Part shown: piece by piece, positions 51,107-59,614 of the stretch | Numbering within the stretch: the first letter of the stretch is position 1 | Layout: every line of letters starts with the position of its first letter | DNA from: Saprospiraceae bacterium | Lineage (GTDB): Bacteria > Bacteroidota > Bacteroidia > Chitinophagales > Saprospiraceae | Assembly: GCA_027486765.1 (NCBI GenBank) | Contig: JAIXOO010000023.1 | Span: forward strand, 1 to 64,000 | Reading direction: 5' to 3' | Length of the DNA: 64,000 bases | Made by a program: the position numbers and the translations under genes | The notes under the pieces: generated by a model | Told to the model about the DNA's origin: nothing | The model's database searches: none | What the model saw: only the letters and a program-made list of their open reading frames with translations

Positions 51107-51901
51107 ATGCTCGCTTATGTATCAAAAATGGTGCCCCTGTTGTGCCTCTTGCTGGTGATGCAAGCGTGCAATACGGACAAAACCGAAGCTCCGGTTTTGG
51201 ACACAGAAATTGCGAAAGAGTACGAATTGGACTTATGGGAAACCTTGGACAACAACACCCGGACCTTCCAAATTCGGGCCAATACCATCCAAAGCCAGGA
51301 CTGTCTGAACTACTACATCGAAAGTTCGATCAGCCGCAAAGGCAGTAATTTTGAAATCAACTTGGGTAAACCCCAAATTCCCAGCGTATGTGAACGCGGC
51401 ATCGGCACCGCCAAATCCACACTTGACCTGGGAATCATTTCCAACGGAACCTATAACCTCACCGTCAAACTTGGGCAAATTGTGCCCAGTGCCGGGCGCT
51501 TGGTGGTCAGTAATGGTAGTTTTTATTTGTCAATCCTAAATCCAATCGGTTTTCGGATGACTCGCAACAACTTATTGCGGGTACCCGACAACACCATCTG
51601 GGGCTACATCGGTTACGATGCGAATGTCTTACCCGTGGTTACGCAGTTTTTTACCGATCTGGCGGGCATCAGCCAAAATATTGATTTGCCCAAAGGCTAC
51701 TATGGTCATTTTAACTTATTGGAAAGTGGTGCCATCGAATTGGGCAATGCACAAATAGCTACCGACCGCCCCATGCAGCCCATTTTGCGGCGCTTTCAAG
51801 CCAATGAAAAAGACTTAGAAAAATTGATTCAAACCTATCGGGAAAAATATGGGCAATCCGTCCTGATTCGCTTGCGCAATACGGCGGGTAAGGAATATTA
51901 A
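51107..51901 (+). CDS. Lipoprotein, function unknown
   Basis: 264 residues with a lipoprotein signal ending LVMQAC (C21); an ATG at 51128 would give a shorter signal and cannot be excluded. The mature part is beta-rich (IGTAKSTLDLGIISNGTYNLTVKLG, SNGSFYLSIL) and ends in a helical tail (NEKDLEKLIQTYREKYGQS). It resembles no family I recognise. Its last codons overlap the 3' end of the convergent NrtR-like gene by four bases. Confidence 0.55.
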   Translation: MLAYVSKMVPLLCLLLVMQACNTDKTEAPVLDTEIAKEYELDLWETLDNNTRTFQIRANTIQSQDCLNYYIESSISRKGSNFEINLGKPQIPSVCERGIGTAKSTLDLGIISNGTYNLTVKLGQIVPSAGRLVVSNGSFYLSILNPIGFRMTRNNLLRVPDNTIWGYIGYDANVLPVVTQFFTDLAGISQNIDLPKGYYGHFNLLESGAIELGNAQIATDRPMQPILRRFQANEKDLEKLIQTYREKYGQSVLIRLRNTAGKEY

Positions 51902-52635
51902 CTACTCAGTTCTGCCGTTGTCTTTTTTTTGATTGGCGTCTCTTTCAATTCAAAATTGAATCCCTGCTCCACCAGCTTATTGTAGCGCTTGCGGTCGAAT
52001 TTGTACAATTTGGCGGGTCGATGGGCAACTCCTTCCTGCGTTTCATCACAATCCACGAGCAAATTCATGGACAAAATCTTTTTGCGAAAATTTCGCTTGT
52101 CAAGCGGGCTACGCAAAATGGCTTCATAAAGGTGCTGTAACTCCGTTAAAGTAAATTTAGGTGGCAACAATTCAAAACCAACTGGCCGGGTTTTGACCAA
52201 CCACTTCAATCGTTGCAGGCAGGATTCTAAAATGGTATCGTGATCAAAGGCGAGGTGCTGCAAACCATTGACCGTATGCCATTGTGCTTGTAAGGCAATG
52301 GAAGAAGGCTGAATGATGTAATTGTCGATTTTGATCAGCGAAAAATAAGAAACGGTAATGACCCGCCCGAAAGCGTGGCGATTGACCGAACCAAAGGCGT
52401 GTACTTGCTCCAGGTAGACGTTGGTAAGCCCAGTCAATTCTGACAAAACTCGTTTTGCTGCAGCGTCGAGATCTTCTTCAGTTTTTACAAAATAGCCTGG
52501 TAAGGCCCATTCCCCGATATGTGGTTCCTCCCCCCGTTTGATCAGCAAAACCTTTAAATCCCCTTCGTCGAAACCAAAAATAACGTTGTCTACAGTGAAG
52601 GCTGATTTGAAATAATTGTCAAAATTTGTCGCCAT
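51898..52635 (-). CDS. NrtR-like regulator with degenerate Nudix domain
   Basis: 245 residues. The N-terminal Nudix-type domain (about 15-150) keeps the fold (LKVLLIKRGEEPHIGEWALPGYFV) but the Nudix box lacks its glutamates (AAAKRVLSELTGL instead of REXXEE), so hydrolysis is unlikely. A winged-helix domain follows (about 160-225: FTLTELQHLYEAILRSPLDK, FRKKILSMNLL). This is the NrtR/AraR architecture, where the degenerate Nudix domain binds a nucleotide-sugar or ADP-ribose effector. The effector and target are unknown; a palindrome lies upstream at 52719. Confidence 0.8.
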   Translation of the reverse strand: MATNFDNYFKSAFTVDNVIFGFDEGDLKVLLIKRGEEPHIGEWALPGYFVKTEEDLDAAAKRVLSELTGLTNVYLEQVHAFGSVNRHAFGRVITVSYFSLIKIDNYIIQPSSIALQAQWHTVNGLQHLAFDHDTILESCLQRLKWLVKTRPVGFELLPPKFTLTELQHLYEAILRSPLDKRNFRKKILSMNLLVDCDETQEGVAHRPAKLYKFDRKRYNKLVEQGFNFELKETPIKKKTTAELSS

Positions 52636-52718
52636 TTTTTTTGATAAAATTGTTGCAGTACAGTTTGGCCAAACAAATTATAAAACCTTCACAGGAAAAC
52701 CAAATAAAGACAAGGTAA

Positions 52719-52739
52719 TTAGTGTAAAAAATGCACTAA
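52719..52739. promoter_or_regulatory. Palindrome upstream of the NrtR-like gene
   Basis: TTAGTG (52719-52724) and CACTAA (52734-52739) flank a 9-bp AT-rich centre, 84 bases before the NrtR-like start. A candidate autoregulatory operator. Confidence 0.4.
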
Positions 52740-52768
52740 CTAACTGTAGGCGGTTTTTTAGCGTTTGT

Positions 52769-53452
52769 TTAATTGGCAAATTTATAGCCAACTCCACGAA
52801 TGGAATGAAAATGGCGTGGATTTTTGGAGTCACCTTCAAAATTACGCCGGAATTTTAGAATGAAGTTGTCGATAGTCCGGGTGCTGGGATAAACGTCATA
52901 GCCCCAGACCGACTGCAGGATTTGTTGCCGAGAAACCACTTCATTGCGGCGATCAATCAGCAATTTTAAGAGCATGGCTTCCTTTTTGGTCAACACAAAA
53001 CGCCCCAAGATGCCATCTGCTTCAAATGTGATAAAATTGATGCGATTGGTTCCGAATTCAAAAATTTCGGGGGTGTTTTCCGGTGATTTGCTGGTGCGTT
53101 TGATCAAGTTGTTGATGCGCAGCAGTAATTCTTCGAGTACAAAGGGTTTGGTGAGGTAGTCGTCGGCACCTTTTTTTAACCCTGAAATGCGGTCACCTAC
53201 GGCATCCTTGGCGGTTAGAAAAATAACGGGAACCTCCATATCGGTCAGCCGTATTTGTTCACAAATTTGAAAACCGTCAATTTCAGGCAACATCACATCA
53301 AGGAGAATGAGATCAAAATGCTGTTCTTGAAAATAACGGATGGCGTCTTTCCCGTTTCCGGTCGCTACTACTTCAAAATTTTCCAACTCAAGGTTTAGCT
53401 TGACGACCTCGCGGATGTTTTCTTCGTCTTCAACAAGAAGGATACGCATCAT
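52769..53452 (-). CDS. OmpR/PhoB-family response regulator
   Basis: About 228 residues, from ATG 53452 or 53449 (MMRILLVEDEE); the TTG at 53470 was not used. Receiver domain with DLILLDVMLPEIDG and K in YLTKPFV, and a C-terminal winged helix with SVWGYDVYPSTRTIDNFILK. It pairs with the sensor kinase at 53539 (87-base gap, same strand, transcribed first). The regulated process is unknown. Confidence 0.92.
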   Translation of the reverse strand: MMRILLVEDEENIREVVKLNLELENFEVVATGNGKDAIRYFQEQHFDLILLDVMLPEIDGFQICEQIRLTDMEVPVIFLTAKDAVGDRISGLKKGADDYLTKPFVLEELLLRINNLIKRTSKSPENTPEIFEFGTNRINFITFEADGILGRFVLTKKEAMLLKLLIDRRNEVVSRQQILQSVWGYDVYPSTRTIDNFILKFRRNFEGDSKNPRHFHSIRGVGYKFAN

Positions 53453-53538
53453 GGTGTAAATTTTTTTCAATGGGTAGAAAATGGCTACCCAAGACTACGA
53501 AATTCCTGGGATATATAGTTTTTTTTATACTGCTAATT

Positions 53539-54546
53539 TTACATGACTGGCAATAGAATCTCAAACACGGTTCCCTTGGGATCGTTGTCATGTACACTGA
53601 TTCGTCCCGAATGCGCCCGAACAATTTGATCAACGATGTACAAACCCAAGCCAGTGCCCTTGGCCGTGCGGGTATCTTCATTGCCCACGCGGTAAAATTT
53701 CTGGAAAATTTGTTTCTTTTCCTTTTCTGGAATCCCTACACCTTGGTCCTTGATCTCGAGTTTGATTTGCCCGTCTTCCATCATGCTCAAGTGGGTTTCG
53801 ATGTTGGCTTTGCCACCGTTGCCGGAGTATTTTACCGCATTTTCCAGTAGGTTGAGTACCACCGAGATCATTCCCATCTTATCCCCTTGGAAATAAGGCA
53901 TTTCGCCCTCTTGTTTGAAGGCAAAGGCGGCATCGGGATATTTATCGCTCAGCTTGGCAATGATTTCTTCCAACAGCTCGTGTAAATCGAGGGGCTCTTT
54001 ATTGGCCTGATAAGTCGATTCCAATTTTGCGGAAAAGAGCAGGTTGTTGACCAAAGTATTGAGGCGTTCGGTTTCCTTGAGCGCATTGCCTTGCAGCTGG
54101 GTCGTTTTTTCCCTGGGCAATTCTCTTTTCAGCAGCGTTTCCAGCACCAAGCGTATGGACGCGATGGGTGATTTCAACTCATGGGTGATAGACAACAAAA
54201 AATTCCGACTCTGCTGGGACGCAATCATTTCTTTGTTGTACCCCCGATTGATCAGGTATACCCCAACTACCAAGCTCATCACAAAAACGACCGCCTCACC
54301 CACGATCATCCATTCCTGGCGGGTGTAGTGTTTAGACAAACTTCCGTATTGAGCACTGGCCAGAAACTGGGCATCATTTTTGATGATGCCCTCCGCAATC
54401 ATGCCCATCTTCATCAACTGGCTTTTGGCTTCAAAGGCATCGCGGTTTTTGGTAAACAACAATACCGTCCACCAGGTGAATGCCATCATCATGTAGGCGA
54501 TCACGAGGTAAGAGAGGAAGCGGAGGCGGATGTTTTGTTTTTCCAT
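53539..54546 (-). CDS. Sensor histidine kinase
   Basis: 335 residues with two membrane helices (about 10-32 and 82-100) enclosing a short periplasmic region, the HisKA box SITHELKSPIASI (H122) and an HATPase domain with N (LENAVKYSGNG), G1 (DQGVGIPEKEK), F and G2 (GTGLGLYIV) boxes. Partner of the OmpR-type regulator. The small external domain suggests sensing of an envelope or membrane signal. The upstream side holds a palindrome. Confidence 0.93.
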   Translation of the reverse strand: MEKQNIRLRFLSYLVIAYMMMAFTWWTVLLFTKNRDAFEAKSQLMKMGMIAEGIIKNDAQFLASAQYGSLSKHYTRQEWMIVGEAVVFVMSLVVGVYLINRGYNKEMIASQQSRNFLLSITHELKSPIASIRLVLETLLKRELPREKTTQLQGNALKETERLNTLVNNLLFSAKLESTYQANKEPLDLHELLEEIIAKLSDKYPDAAFAFKQEGEMPYFQGDKMGMISVVLNLLENAVKYSGNGGKANIETHLSMMEDGQIKLEIKDQGVGIPEKEKKQIFQKFYRVGNEDTRTAKGTGLGLYIVDQIVRAHSGRISVHDNDPKGTVFEILLPVM

Positions 54547-54580
54547 TGTAAAAGTTTAAGTGGTTTAGGGAGGTTTAGGG

Positions 54581-54646
54581 AGGTTTAGGCTACCGCGAGC
54601 GACTTAGACAAGAACGTGTCTAAGTCGCTCGCGGTAGCCTAAACCT
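54581..54646. repeat. Intergenic palindrome, CTACCGCGAGCGA family, copy 3
   Basis: Perfect 30-bp inverted repeat, 54581-54610 and 54617-54646, with a six-base loop (AGAACG). Related copies are at 34674 and 41954. AGGTTTAGGG direct repeats extend to the left and CTCAACCTTC to the right. It lies between the kinase start and the hemL 3' end. Confidence 0.9.
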
Positions 54647-54668
54647 TCTCAACCTTCCTCAACTTTCC

Positions 54669-55976
54669 TCAACCAAAAACGATATCCAAAGCAGCCTTAA
54701 ACTGCTCAGCTGCTTCGGCCAAGTCAGCGTCAGTGTGTGCAGAAGATACAAAACCTACTTCGTAACCTGAAGGCCCCATATACACGCCTCTTTTGAGCAA
54801 TTCCAGGTGTAAAACTTTGAAATGGCTCATGCTGGCTGGATCAATTTGCTCGGCGGCAATGATGCGTTCGGTAGCAAAAGCTACCCAAAAAATGGATCCA
54901 ACGTGAGGAAAGGTGACTGGGTAACCCTTGCTGGTGGCGTAATCCTGAATGGATCCCACAAAAGCAGCGGTTTTAGCACTCAGCGTCTCGTAAAAACCAG
55001 GCTCCAGCAATTGCTTCAAGGCGGCATACCCTGCGGCCATGGCCACCGGATTCCCGGATAGTGTCCCCGCCTGATACACTGGCCCATCCGGCGCAATGTT
55101 GCTCATGAGCTCGGCACTGGCAGCATAGGCACCAACTGGCATCCCGCCACCGATGATTTTACCAAAAGTGAGGATATCTGGTTTGATGCCGTAATAACCA
55201 GCCGCGCCTTCAAACCCGACCCGGAAACCAGAGATGACTTCGTCGAAAATCAGCAGCACATTGTGCTTATAAGCCTTTAAACGCAGGCATTCCAAAAAAG
55301 ATGGGTCTTGCAGCAATAGGCCATTGTTCGCGGGGATAGGCTCCACAATGATACAGGCTATGTTGTGTCCTTCTTGCTGGAGGGTTTCTTCCAGCTTTTC
55401 CCGATCGTTGAGCGGCAACACGATGGTCTCCTGCGCAAAAGCCTCGGGAATACCCGCCGAAGTACTTTCCCCAAAGGTGATCAAACCAGAGCCTGCCTTC
55501 ACCAGCATGGAATCAACGTGCCCATGGTAACAGCCTTCAAATTTGATGACCTTCGTTTTACCCGTTGCGCCGCGCGCCAGCCTAAGTGCTGACATCACTG
55601 CCTCAGTTCCTGAACTGACAAAACGCAGTTTTTCGATGTAGCGGTGGTTGTCAATGATGAGACGACCCAATTCAATCTCCAGTCGGGTAGGAGCTCCAAA
55701 GGAAGTGCCCTCGGCGACTGCTGCATAAATGTGTTCCCGGATTTGAGCATTGTTGTGCCCCAAAATTAGTGGCCCCCAGGAGCCACAAAAATCAATGTAT
55801 TGCTGGTCATCTTCGTCCCAGATGTGGCAGCCATCTCCTTTTTTGATAAAAATAGGAGTGCCAAAAACCGACTTAAACGCCCGCACGGGAGAGTTTACCC
55901 CCCCGGGGAATAATTTTTTAGCCTCAGCAAAAAGTGCTGTCGAAACAGTACGCTTGTGATCGAGGAGAGTTTCCAT
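54669..55976 (-). CDS. hemL: Glutamate-1-semialdehyde 2,1-aminomutase
   Basis: 435 residues of the aminotransferase class III fold. The N-terminal FPGGVNSPVRAFKSVFG, the SSGTEAVMSALRLARGAT strand, IFDEVISGFRVG and the PLP lysine in TFGKIIGGGMPVGAY (K273) are specific for HemL. The enzyme converts glutamate-1-semialdehyde to 5-aminolevulinate in the C5 haem pathway. The neighbour DUF3365-like haem protein fits the context of haem use, but other hem genes are not here. Confidence 0.96.
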   Translation of the reverse strand: METLLDHKRTVSTALFAEAKKLFPGGVNSPVRAFKSVFGTPIFIKKGDGCHIWDEDDQQYIDFCGSWGPLILGHNNAQIREHIYAAVAEGTSFGAPTRLEIELGRLIIDNHRYIEKLRFVSSGTEAVMSALRLARGATGKTKVIKFEGCYHGHVDSMLVKAGSGLITFGESTSAGIPEAFAQETIVLPLNDREKLEETLQQEGHNIACIIVEPIPANNGLLLQDPSFLECLRLKAYKHNVLLIFDEVISGFRVGFEGAAGYYGIKPDILTFGKIIGGGMPVGAYAASAELMSNIAPDGPVYQAGTLSGNPVAMAAGYAALKQLLEPGFYETLSAKTAAFVGSIQDYATSKGYPVTFPHVGSIFWVAFATERIIAAEQIDPASMSHFKVLHLELLKRGVYMGPSGYEVGFVSSAHTDADLAEAAEQFKAALDIVFG

Positions 55977-56104
55977 CCTTTATTTTTATTAACTTGCTAC
56001 AAATGTAACAAAAGCAACAGCAATTGTTCAAACCCCTGCACAGGTGTGACGGAGAAATGAGAAAGAATGGGTGTGGGTGTGAAGTGTGATGGTGTGGGTG
56101 TGTT

Positions 56105-56262
56105 GGGGCAGCCCTATGTGGCTGCCCTGTTGTGAAGGTGGGGGTGTTGGCCTTCCACCGTCCAAGTACCTCGCCAACCCACGGATTTATCCGTGGGAGG
56201 CCACCTACGACCCCAACCCACGAATTTATTCGTGGGAAAAAACCCGTGGGATAATCCGTGAT
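56105..56262. repeat. Cluster of short hairpins between hemL and the haem protein gene
   Basis: GGGCAGCC (56106-56113) and GGCTGCCC (56120-56127) form a hairpin. CCCACGGATTTATCCGTGGG (56178-56197) and CCCACGAATTTATTCGTGGG (56217-56236) are perfect palindromes, with a related but non-palindromic copy at 56242-56262. A GT-rich run precedes them. The region 55977-56321 holds no gene. Confidence 0.75.
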
Positions 56263-56321
56263 CCACATCACCAAAAACAAACCCCAAAAGCGCAAACTTT
56301 GGCACCATAAAATCATCCCTC

Positions 56322-56927
56322 ATGGCAACAGCTCACACATTCAAACTTTGGTTCCTCGCAGGCAGTACCTTCCTGCTCCTGCTCAGCGCTTGTACAACTA
56401 CCCAAACACCTGCTGAGCTCAGTGAAAAAGAGCAAAAGGACTATCTGCAAAAGGGGCAAATGCTAGCACAACAATCCTTTGCAGCCTTGAGCGGTCGACT
56501 GATGAGCGCCATTGAAACGGGCGGTGTTCCGCATGCCATCCAATACTGCCACACTGCGGCCCTGCCATTGGTAGACAGCCTTTCCAAAGCTTATAAAGCT
56601 AACATTCGTCGCACCAGCCTCAAAGTGCGCAACCCCCAGGATACGCCACTAGATTGGGAAAAAAACATCTTGCAAAGTTACCAGCAGGAACTAACCGCAG
56701 GAAAACGCCCAACTCCCCTGGTTAAAGTACTGGACAAAAAACGCATCGCCTTTGCCGCACCTATATATATGGCGCAACCCTGCCTCAAATGCCATGGCAA
56801 ATTGGGAGAGACCCTCAACGAACAGCATTACGCCGCAGTAAAAAAACTATACCCAGCTGACCAAGCGATCGGCTATGTGGATGGGGAATGGCGAGGGATG
56901 TGGAGCATCACTTTTTTTAGAAAATAA
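56322..56927 (+). CDS. DUF3365-like c-type haem lipoprotein
   Basis: 201 residues with a lipoprotein signal ending LLLSAC (C24) and a single c-type haem motif CLKCH (C154, C157, H158). The body contains QYCHTAA (C76, H77), GKRPTPLVKVLD, and the DUF3365/Tll0287-like fold, a small haem sensor or electron-transfer domain. Probably anchored to a membrane facing the periplasm. The next gene begins 13 bases after its stop and may be co-transcribed. Confidence 0.8.
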   Translation: MATAHTFKLWFLAGSTFLLLLSACTTTQTPAELSEKEQKDYLQKGQMLAQQSFAALSGRLMSAIETGGVPHAIQYCHTAALPLVDSLSKAYKANIRRTSLKVRNPQDTPLDWEKNILQSYQQELTAGKRPTPLVKVLDKKRIAFAAPIYMAQPCLKCHGKLGETLNEQHYAAVKKLYPADQAIGYVDGEWRGMWSITFFRK

Positions 56928-56940
56928 AAGTCATCAGACC

Positions 56941-57537
56941 ATGAAATCATTTTGGGACGAGCGCTACGCAGCGCCAGAATACGTTTACGGCGAAACACCC
57001 AACGCATTTTTCAAATCACAACTCGAAAAGCTGAGCCCCGGCCTTTTGCTTTTGCCCTGCGAGGGTGAAGGCCGCAACGCCGTTTTTGCAGCGCAGATGG
57101 GTTGGGCCGTAGCGGCCTTTGACCAAAGTGAGATGGGGCGCGACAAAGCATTGCGCCTGGCTGAACACAGGGCTGTTCAGATCAACTACCAAATTTGCGA
57201 TTGGAGTGAAGCCAGTTACCCAGCGGAATCCTTCGACGCCATCGCGCTCATTTTTGCCCACTTACCCGCGGCCATTCGCGCCGCGGCCCAACAACAATTG
57301 ATCCCTTACCTCAAACCCGGTGGAATGCTCATTTTGGAAGGATTTAACCCCCAACAATTGCAATACCAAACGGGTGGGCCCAAAGACCCAACCATGTTGT
57401 TTACTGAGGCCATCCTACGGCAGGATTTTGCTGAGCTGGAACTGTTGGAGTTGTATGAGACTGAAGCGGAATTGGATGAAGGGCCTTACCACAGCGGCAG
57501 GGCGGCAGTGATAAGGCTGGTGGGACGGAAGAGGTGA
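56941..57537 (+). CDS. TehB-like class I SAM methyltransferase
   Basis: 198 residues from the ATG at 56941; the earlier ATG at 56875 lies inside the upstream gene. The SAM-binding start LLLPCEGEGRNAVFAAQMG (motif I EGEGRNA) and the DQSEMGRDKALRLAE region match the TehB/tellurite-resistance and thiopurine-like methyltransferase group. The DAIALIFAHLP and GGMLILEGF motifs follow. The substrate is unknown. Follows the haem lipoprotein by 13 bases. Confidence 0.85.
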   Translation: MKSFWDERYAAPEYVYGETPNAFFKSQLEKLSPGLLLLPCEGEGRNAVFAAQMGWAVAAFDQSEMGRDKALRLAEHRAVQINYQICDWSEASYPAESFDAIALIFAHLPAAIRAAAQQQLIPYLKPGGMLILEGFNPQQLQYQTGGPKDPTMLFTEAILRQDFAELELLELYETEAELDEGPYHSGRAAVIRLVGRKR

Positions 57538-57569
57538 CACACTGACTCTCCCTTGTCATTGATTATCCC

Positions 57570-59006
57570 TCACTCAGTCTTGCTTTGCGCTTTTTTATTC
57601 ATTTCAATGATCTTGTCCATCACGAGTTCTAATTGATCTGCTGGAACCTGCTTGGATAAAATTTCTTTCTGTTGGTTCAAAATGTAGACCTGTGGGGTGG
57701 TTTCGAGGTTGTACAACCCAAAGTATTTGCCACTTGGATCAGTGGCATTAAACCACTCAGGCATCTGGTTTTCTTGCAGGTATTTGGCGCAGTTTGGCTG
57801 TTCCTGCGTCGGTTTTACACAAATGGCTACCAAGGTGATGCCTTGGGAGGCGTATTTTTCATAAAATTTTTTCACCGCTGGTAGAGATTCCGTGCAGTGG
57901 CTACAATCGTAACGCCAAAAGAAAAGTACGGTGTAAGGAGACTGGATTTGATGCAACTGCGTACGCTGCCCCTTGCGTTCGAGGCTGATGTCTGGTGCGA
58001 TTTTGCCAATCAGTAATGGTTTTAGTTTTTTTGCATTGGTGCTCAATTTCGCGAGTTGATCCGCAGATATCCAGGGCGTTTTTCCCGAGTTGTAATATTT
58101 TTCTACCAAATGAACGTAAACTGCATCCATTCCTACAAAATTTGAAGCAGCAAAACTGTTGAGGAAGTGGACGAGGTAAAATTGAAAAGTTTCGGGCGCT
58201 TTGCTCATTTGGGACAGGACAGTATCGATTGCCCGACAAATGGAATCGGGATGCTGAGGCGTCAATGTGCGGATGAAGTAGTCAACTTTTTCAAATAGAA
58301 AGGGTGTTCGCAGTAGGGTAGAGTCACCCAAGGGCAAGTAATCAAAGTAATGCTGACGGGTCCAAATCCAAAGTTGGTTCGACTTTTCAAGGCTATCCAA
58401 TTTAGCGAAGGATTCAAGTGGAGGTGTTGGATGCAAATTTGCGCCAATGATGGTAGCTGCATAAGTACCTATATTTTTTTGCACCCATTTTTTTTGAGCC
58501 TGCGCTACGTTTGTATTTAATTGCTGCCGCTTTAGTTCGGCCTGAGTTCGGGACGTTTTTTTTATTTCCGACTGTTTGATCATTTCAGAGATCCCTTCTG
58601 CTTTCGCTTGCTGTTTTCGCAGGTAACGGAGTTGGGCATAAAAAAGTGCATTTTCTGGACTTCCTTCAATTTTGACGTATTCCTTCAATTTTTCTTGGTT
58701 TGTTTGAATCGAAAAAAATTGTTCCCGAGGCGTAACCAGGATTTGGAAAAAATCATTTTCAGGTGGTAAGACAACAAAGTAAACTCCTGTTTTCAGGGGT
58801 TGAGCACCACTAAACACAAAAGTATTGGCAGCAATGGCCTCGGCGGTATCCAGAACGTATTGTTTGTCGCCGAGGTAGTATCCAAGGTAAAGCTTCGGGC
58901 CTGAAAACCCGGCAATGGTTACTTTAATGCGGTAAGCAGGATTCATAGCTCCGCCTTCTGTATGCAGCATGAGCAACATACAAGTCCAAAAAATTAATGC
59001 TTTCAT
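57570..59006 (-). CDS. TlpA-family thioredoxin-fold protein (DUF4369/DUF5106-like N-terminal part)
   Basis: 478 residues, secreted (signal about 1-20). The N-terminal region (25-120) resembles DUF4369 and the middle (130-320) DUF5106. The C-terminal TlpA/AhpC-TSA thioredoxin domain has FFWRYDCSHCTESLP (CSHC about 367-370) and the cis-Pro TTPQVY. Usually these are periplasmic thiol-disulfide proteins. It starts one base from the stop of the anti-sigma-like gene, so it is co-translated with it. Confidence 0.85.
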   Translation of the reverse strand: MKALIFWTCMLLMLHTEGGAMNPAYRIKVTIAGFSGPKLYLGYYLGDKQYVLDTAEAIAANTFVFSGAQPLKTGVYFVVLPPENDFFQILVTPREQFFSIQTNQEKLKEYVKIEGSPENALFYAQLRYLRKQQAKAEGISEMIKQSEIKKTSRTQAELKRQQLNTNVAQAQKKWVQKNIGTYAATIIGANLHPTPPLESFAKLDSLEKSNQLWIWTRQHYFDYLPLGDSTLLRTPFLFEKVDYFIRTLTPQHPDSICRAIDTVLSQMSKAPETFQFYLVHFLNSFAASNFVGMDAVYVHLVEKYYNSGKTPWISADQLAKLSTNAKKLKPLLIGKIAPDISLERKGQRTQLHQIQSPYTVLFFWRYDCSHCTESLPAVKKFYEKYASQGITLVAICVKPTQEQPNCAKYLQENQMPEWFNATDPSGKYFGLYNLETTPQVYILNQQKEILSKQVPADQLELVMDKIIEMNKKAQSKTE

Positions 59007-59614
59007 TAGTTTGTTGTCTTTAGTTTGATGACGTGATGGGGAAAATTGGTGGAATCCATAGTGGGGCGAAGCAAGTCAAAAGATTGTTCCTTAACCCATT
59101 GTGCATCGATACTTGCCCCGTCTTGGTTCGCGTCGGTATAAATTCCTTGATCCCATAAAAAGGCGAAAATTATCGTATTGGAATCAGGTATTGAAATGAC
59201 AGGAAGATCCGGTTCAAATGCATTGATTGCCAGAAGCTCCTCAATGGATTTGATCGGAATTGGGTTTTGCTTGTTCAACTGTTTTTCCAGTTTATGTTTC
59301 AGGGCGGGTTCAATTGCGATAAAATGAACTCGGCCTGTTGCATCTGCGATGGGCTGCTGATCAAGTTGCCTTTTCTCAGGGCTGTTATCTTTAGTGTTTT
59401 CGGGCGAAGTTTGATCAGTAGAAAATCCTGTAAGAAGCAATACTAGCACCACCATCAAGCAAACCAAAGGGCGAACCAAGCCTCGGGGTGGATTCATTTT
59501 TTCAGTGACCTTCTCCCACATTCTTTCTTCCTCCCAGGCCGGATAAAGATTACCCGCCTCTGAGGCTTCCAGCCGCTTTGCTAGCGGTTCCGAAAACTCA
59601 TTTTTGGAAATCAT
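59006..59614 (-). CDS. Anti-sigma-like single-pass membrane protein
   Basis: 202 residues from the ATG at 59614 (MISKNEFSEPLAKRLEAS), which overlaps the sigma gene by 17 bases; an earlier start would double the overlap. A cytoplasmic N-terminus of about 50 residues (with WEEERMWEKVTEKM) precedes one membrane helix (about 56-75), followed by a periplasmic domain (about 80-200). No zinc-binding HXXXCXXC is seen. The position and topology suggest an anti-sigma factor for the ECF sigma gene. Confidence 0.6.
   Translation of the reverse strand: MISKNEFSEPLAKRLEASEAGNLYPAWEEERMWEKVTEKMNPPRGLVRPLVCLMVVLVLLLTGFSTDQTSPENTKDNSPEKRQLDQQPIADATGRVHFIAIEPALKHKLEKQLNKQNPIPIKSIEELLAINAFEPDLPVISIPDSNTIIFAFLWDQGIYTDANQDGASIDAQWVKEQSFDLLRPTMDSTNFPHHVIKLKTTN

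Noticed and set aside
51022-51348. A 108-codon open frame overlapping the lipoprotein start
   Set aside because: It is out of frame with the lipoprotein gene, which has a proper signal and lipobox.
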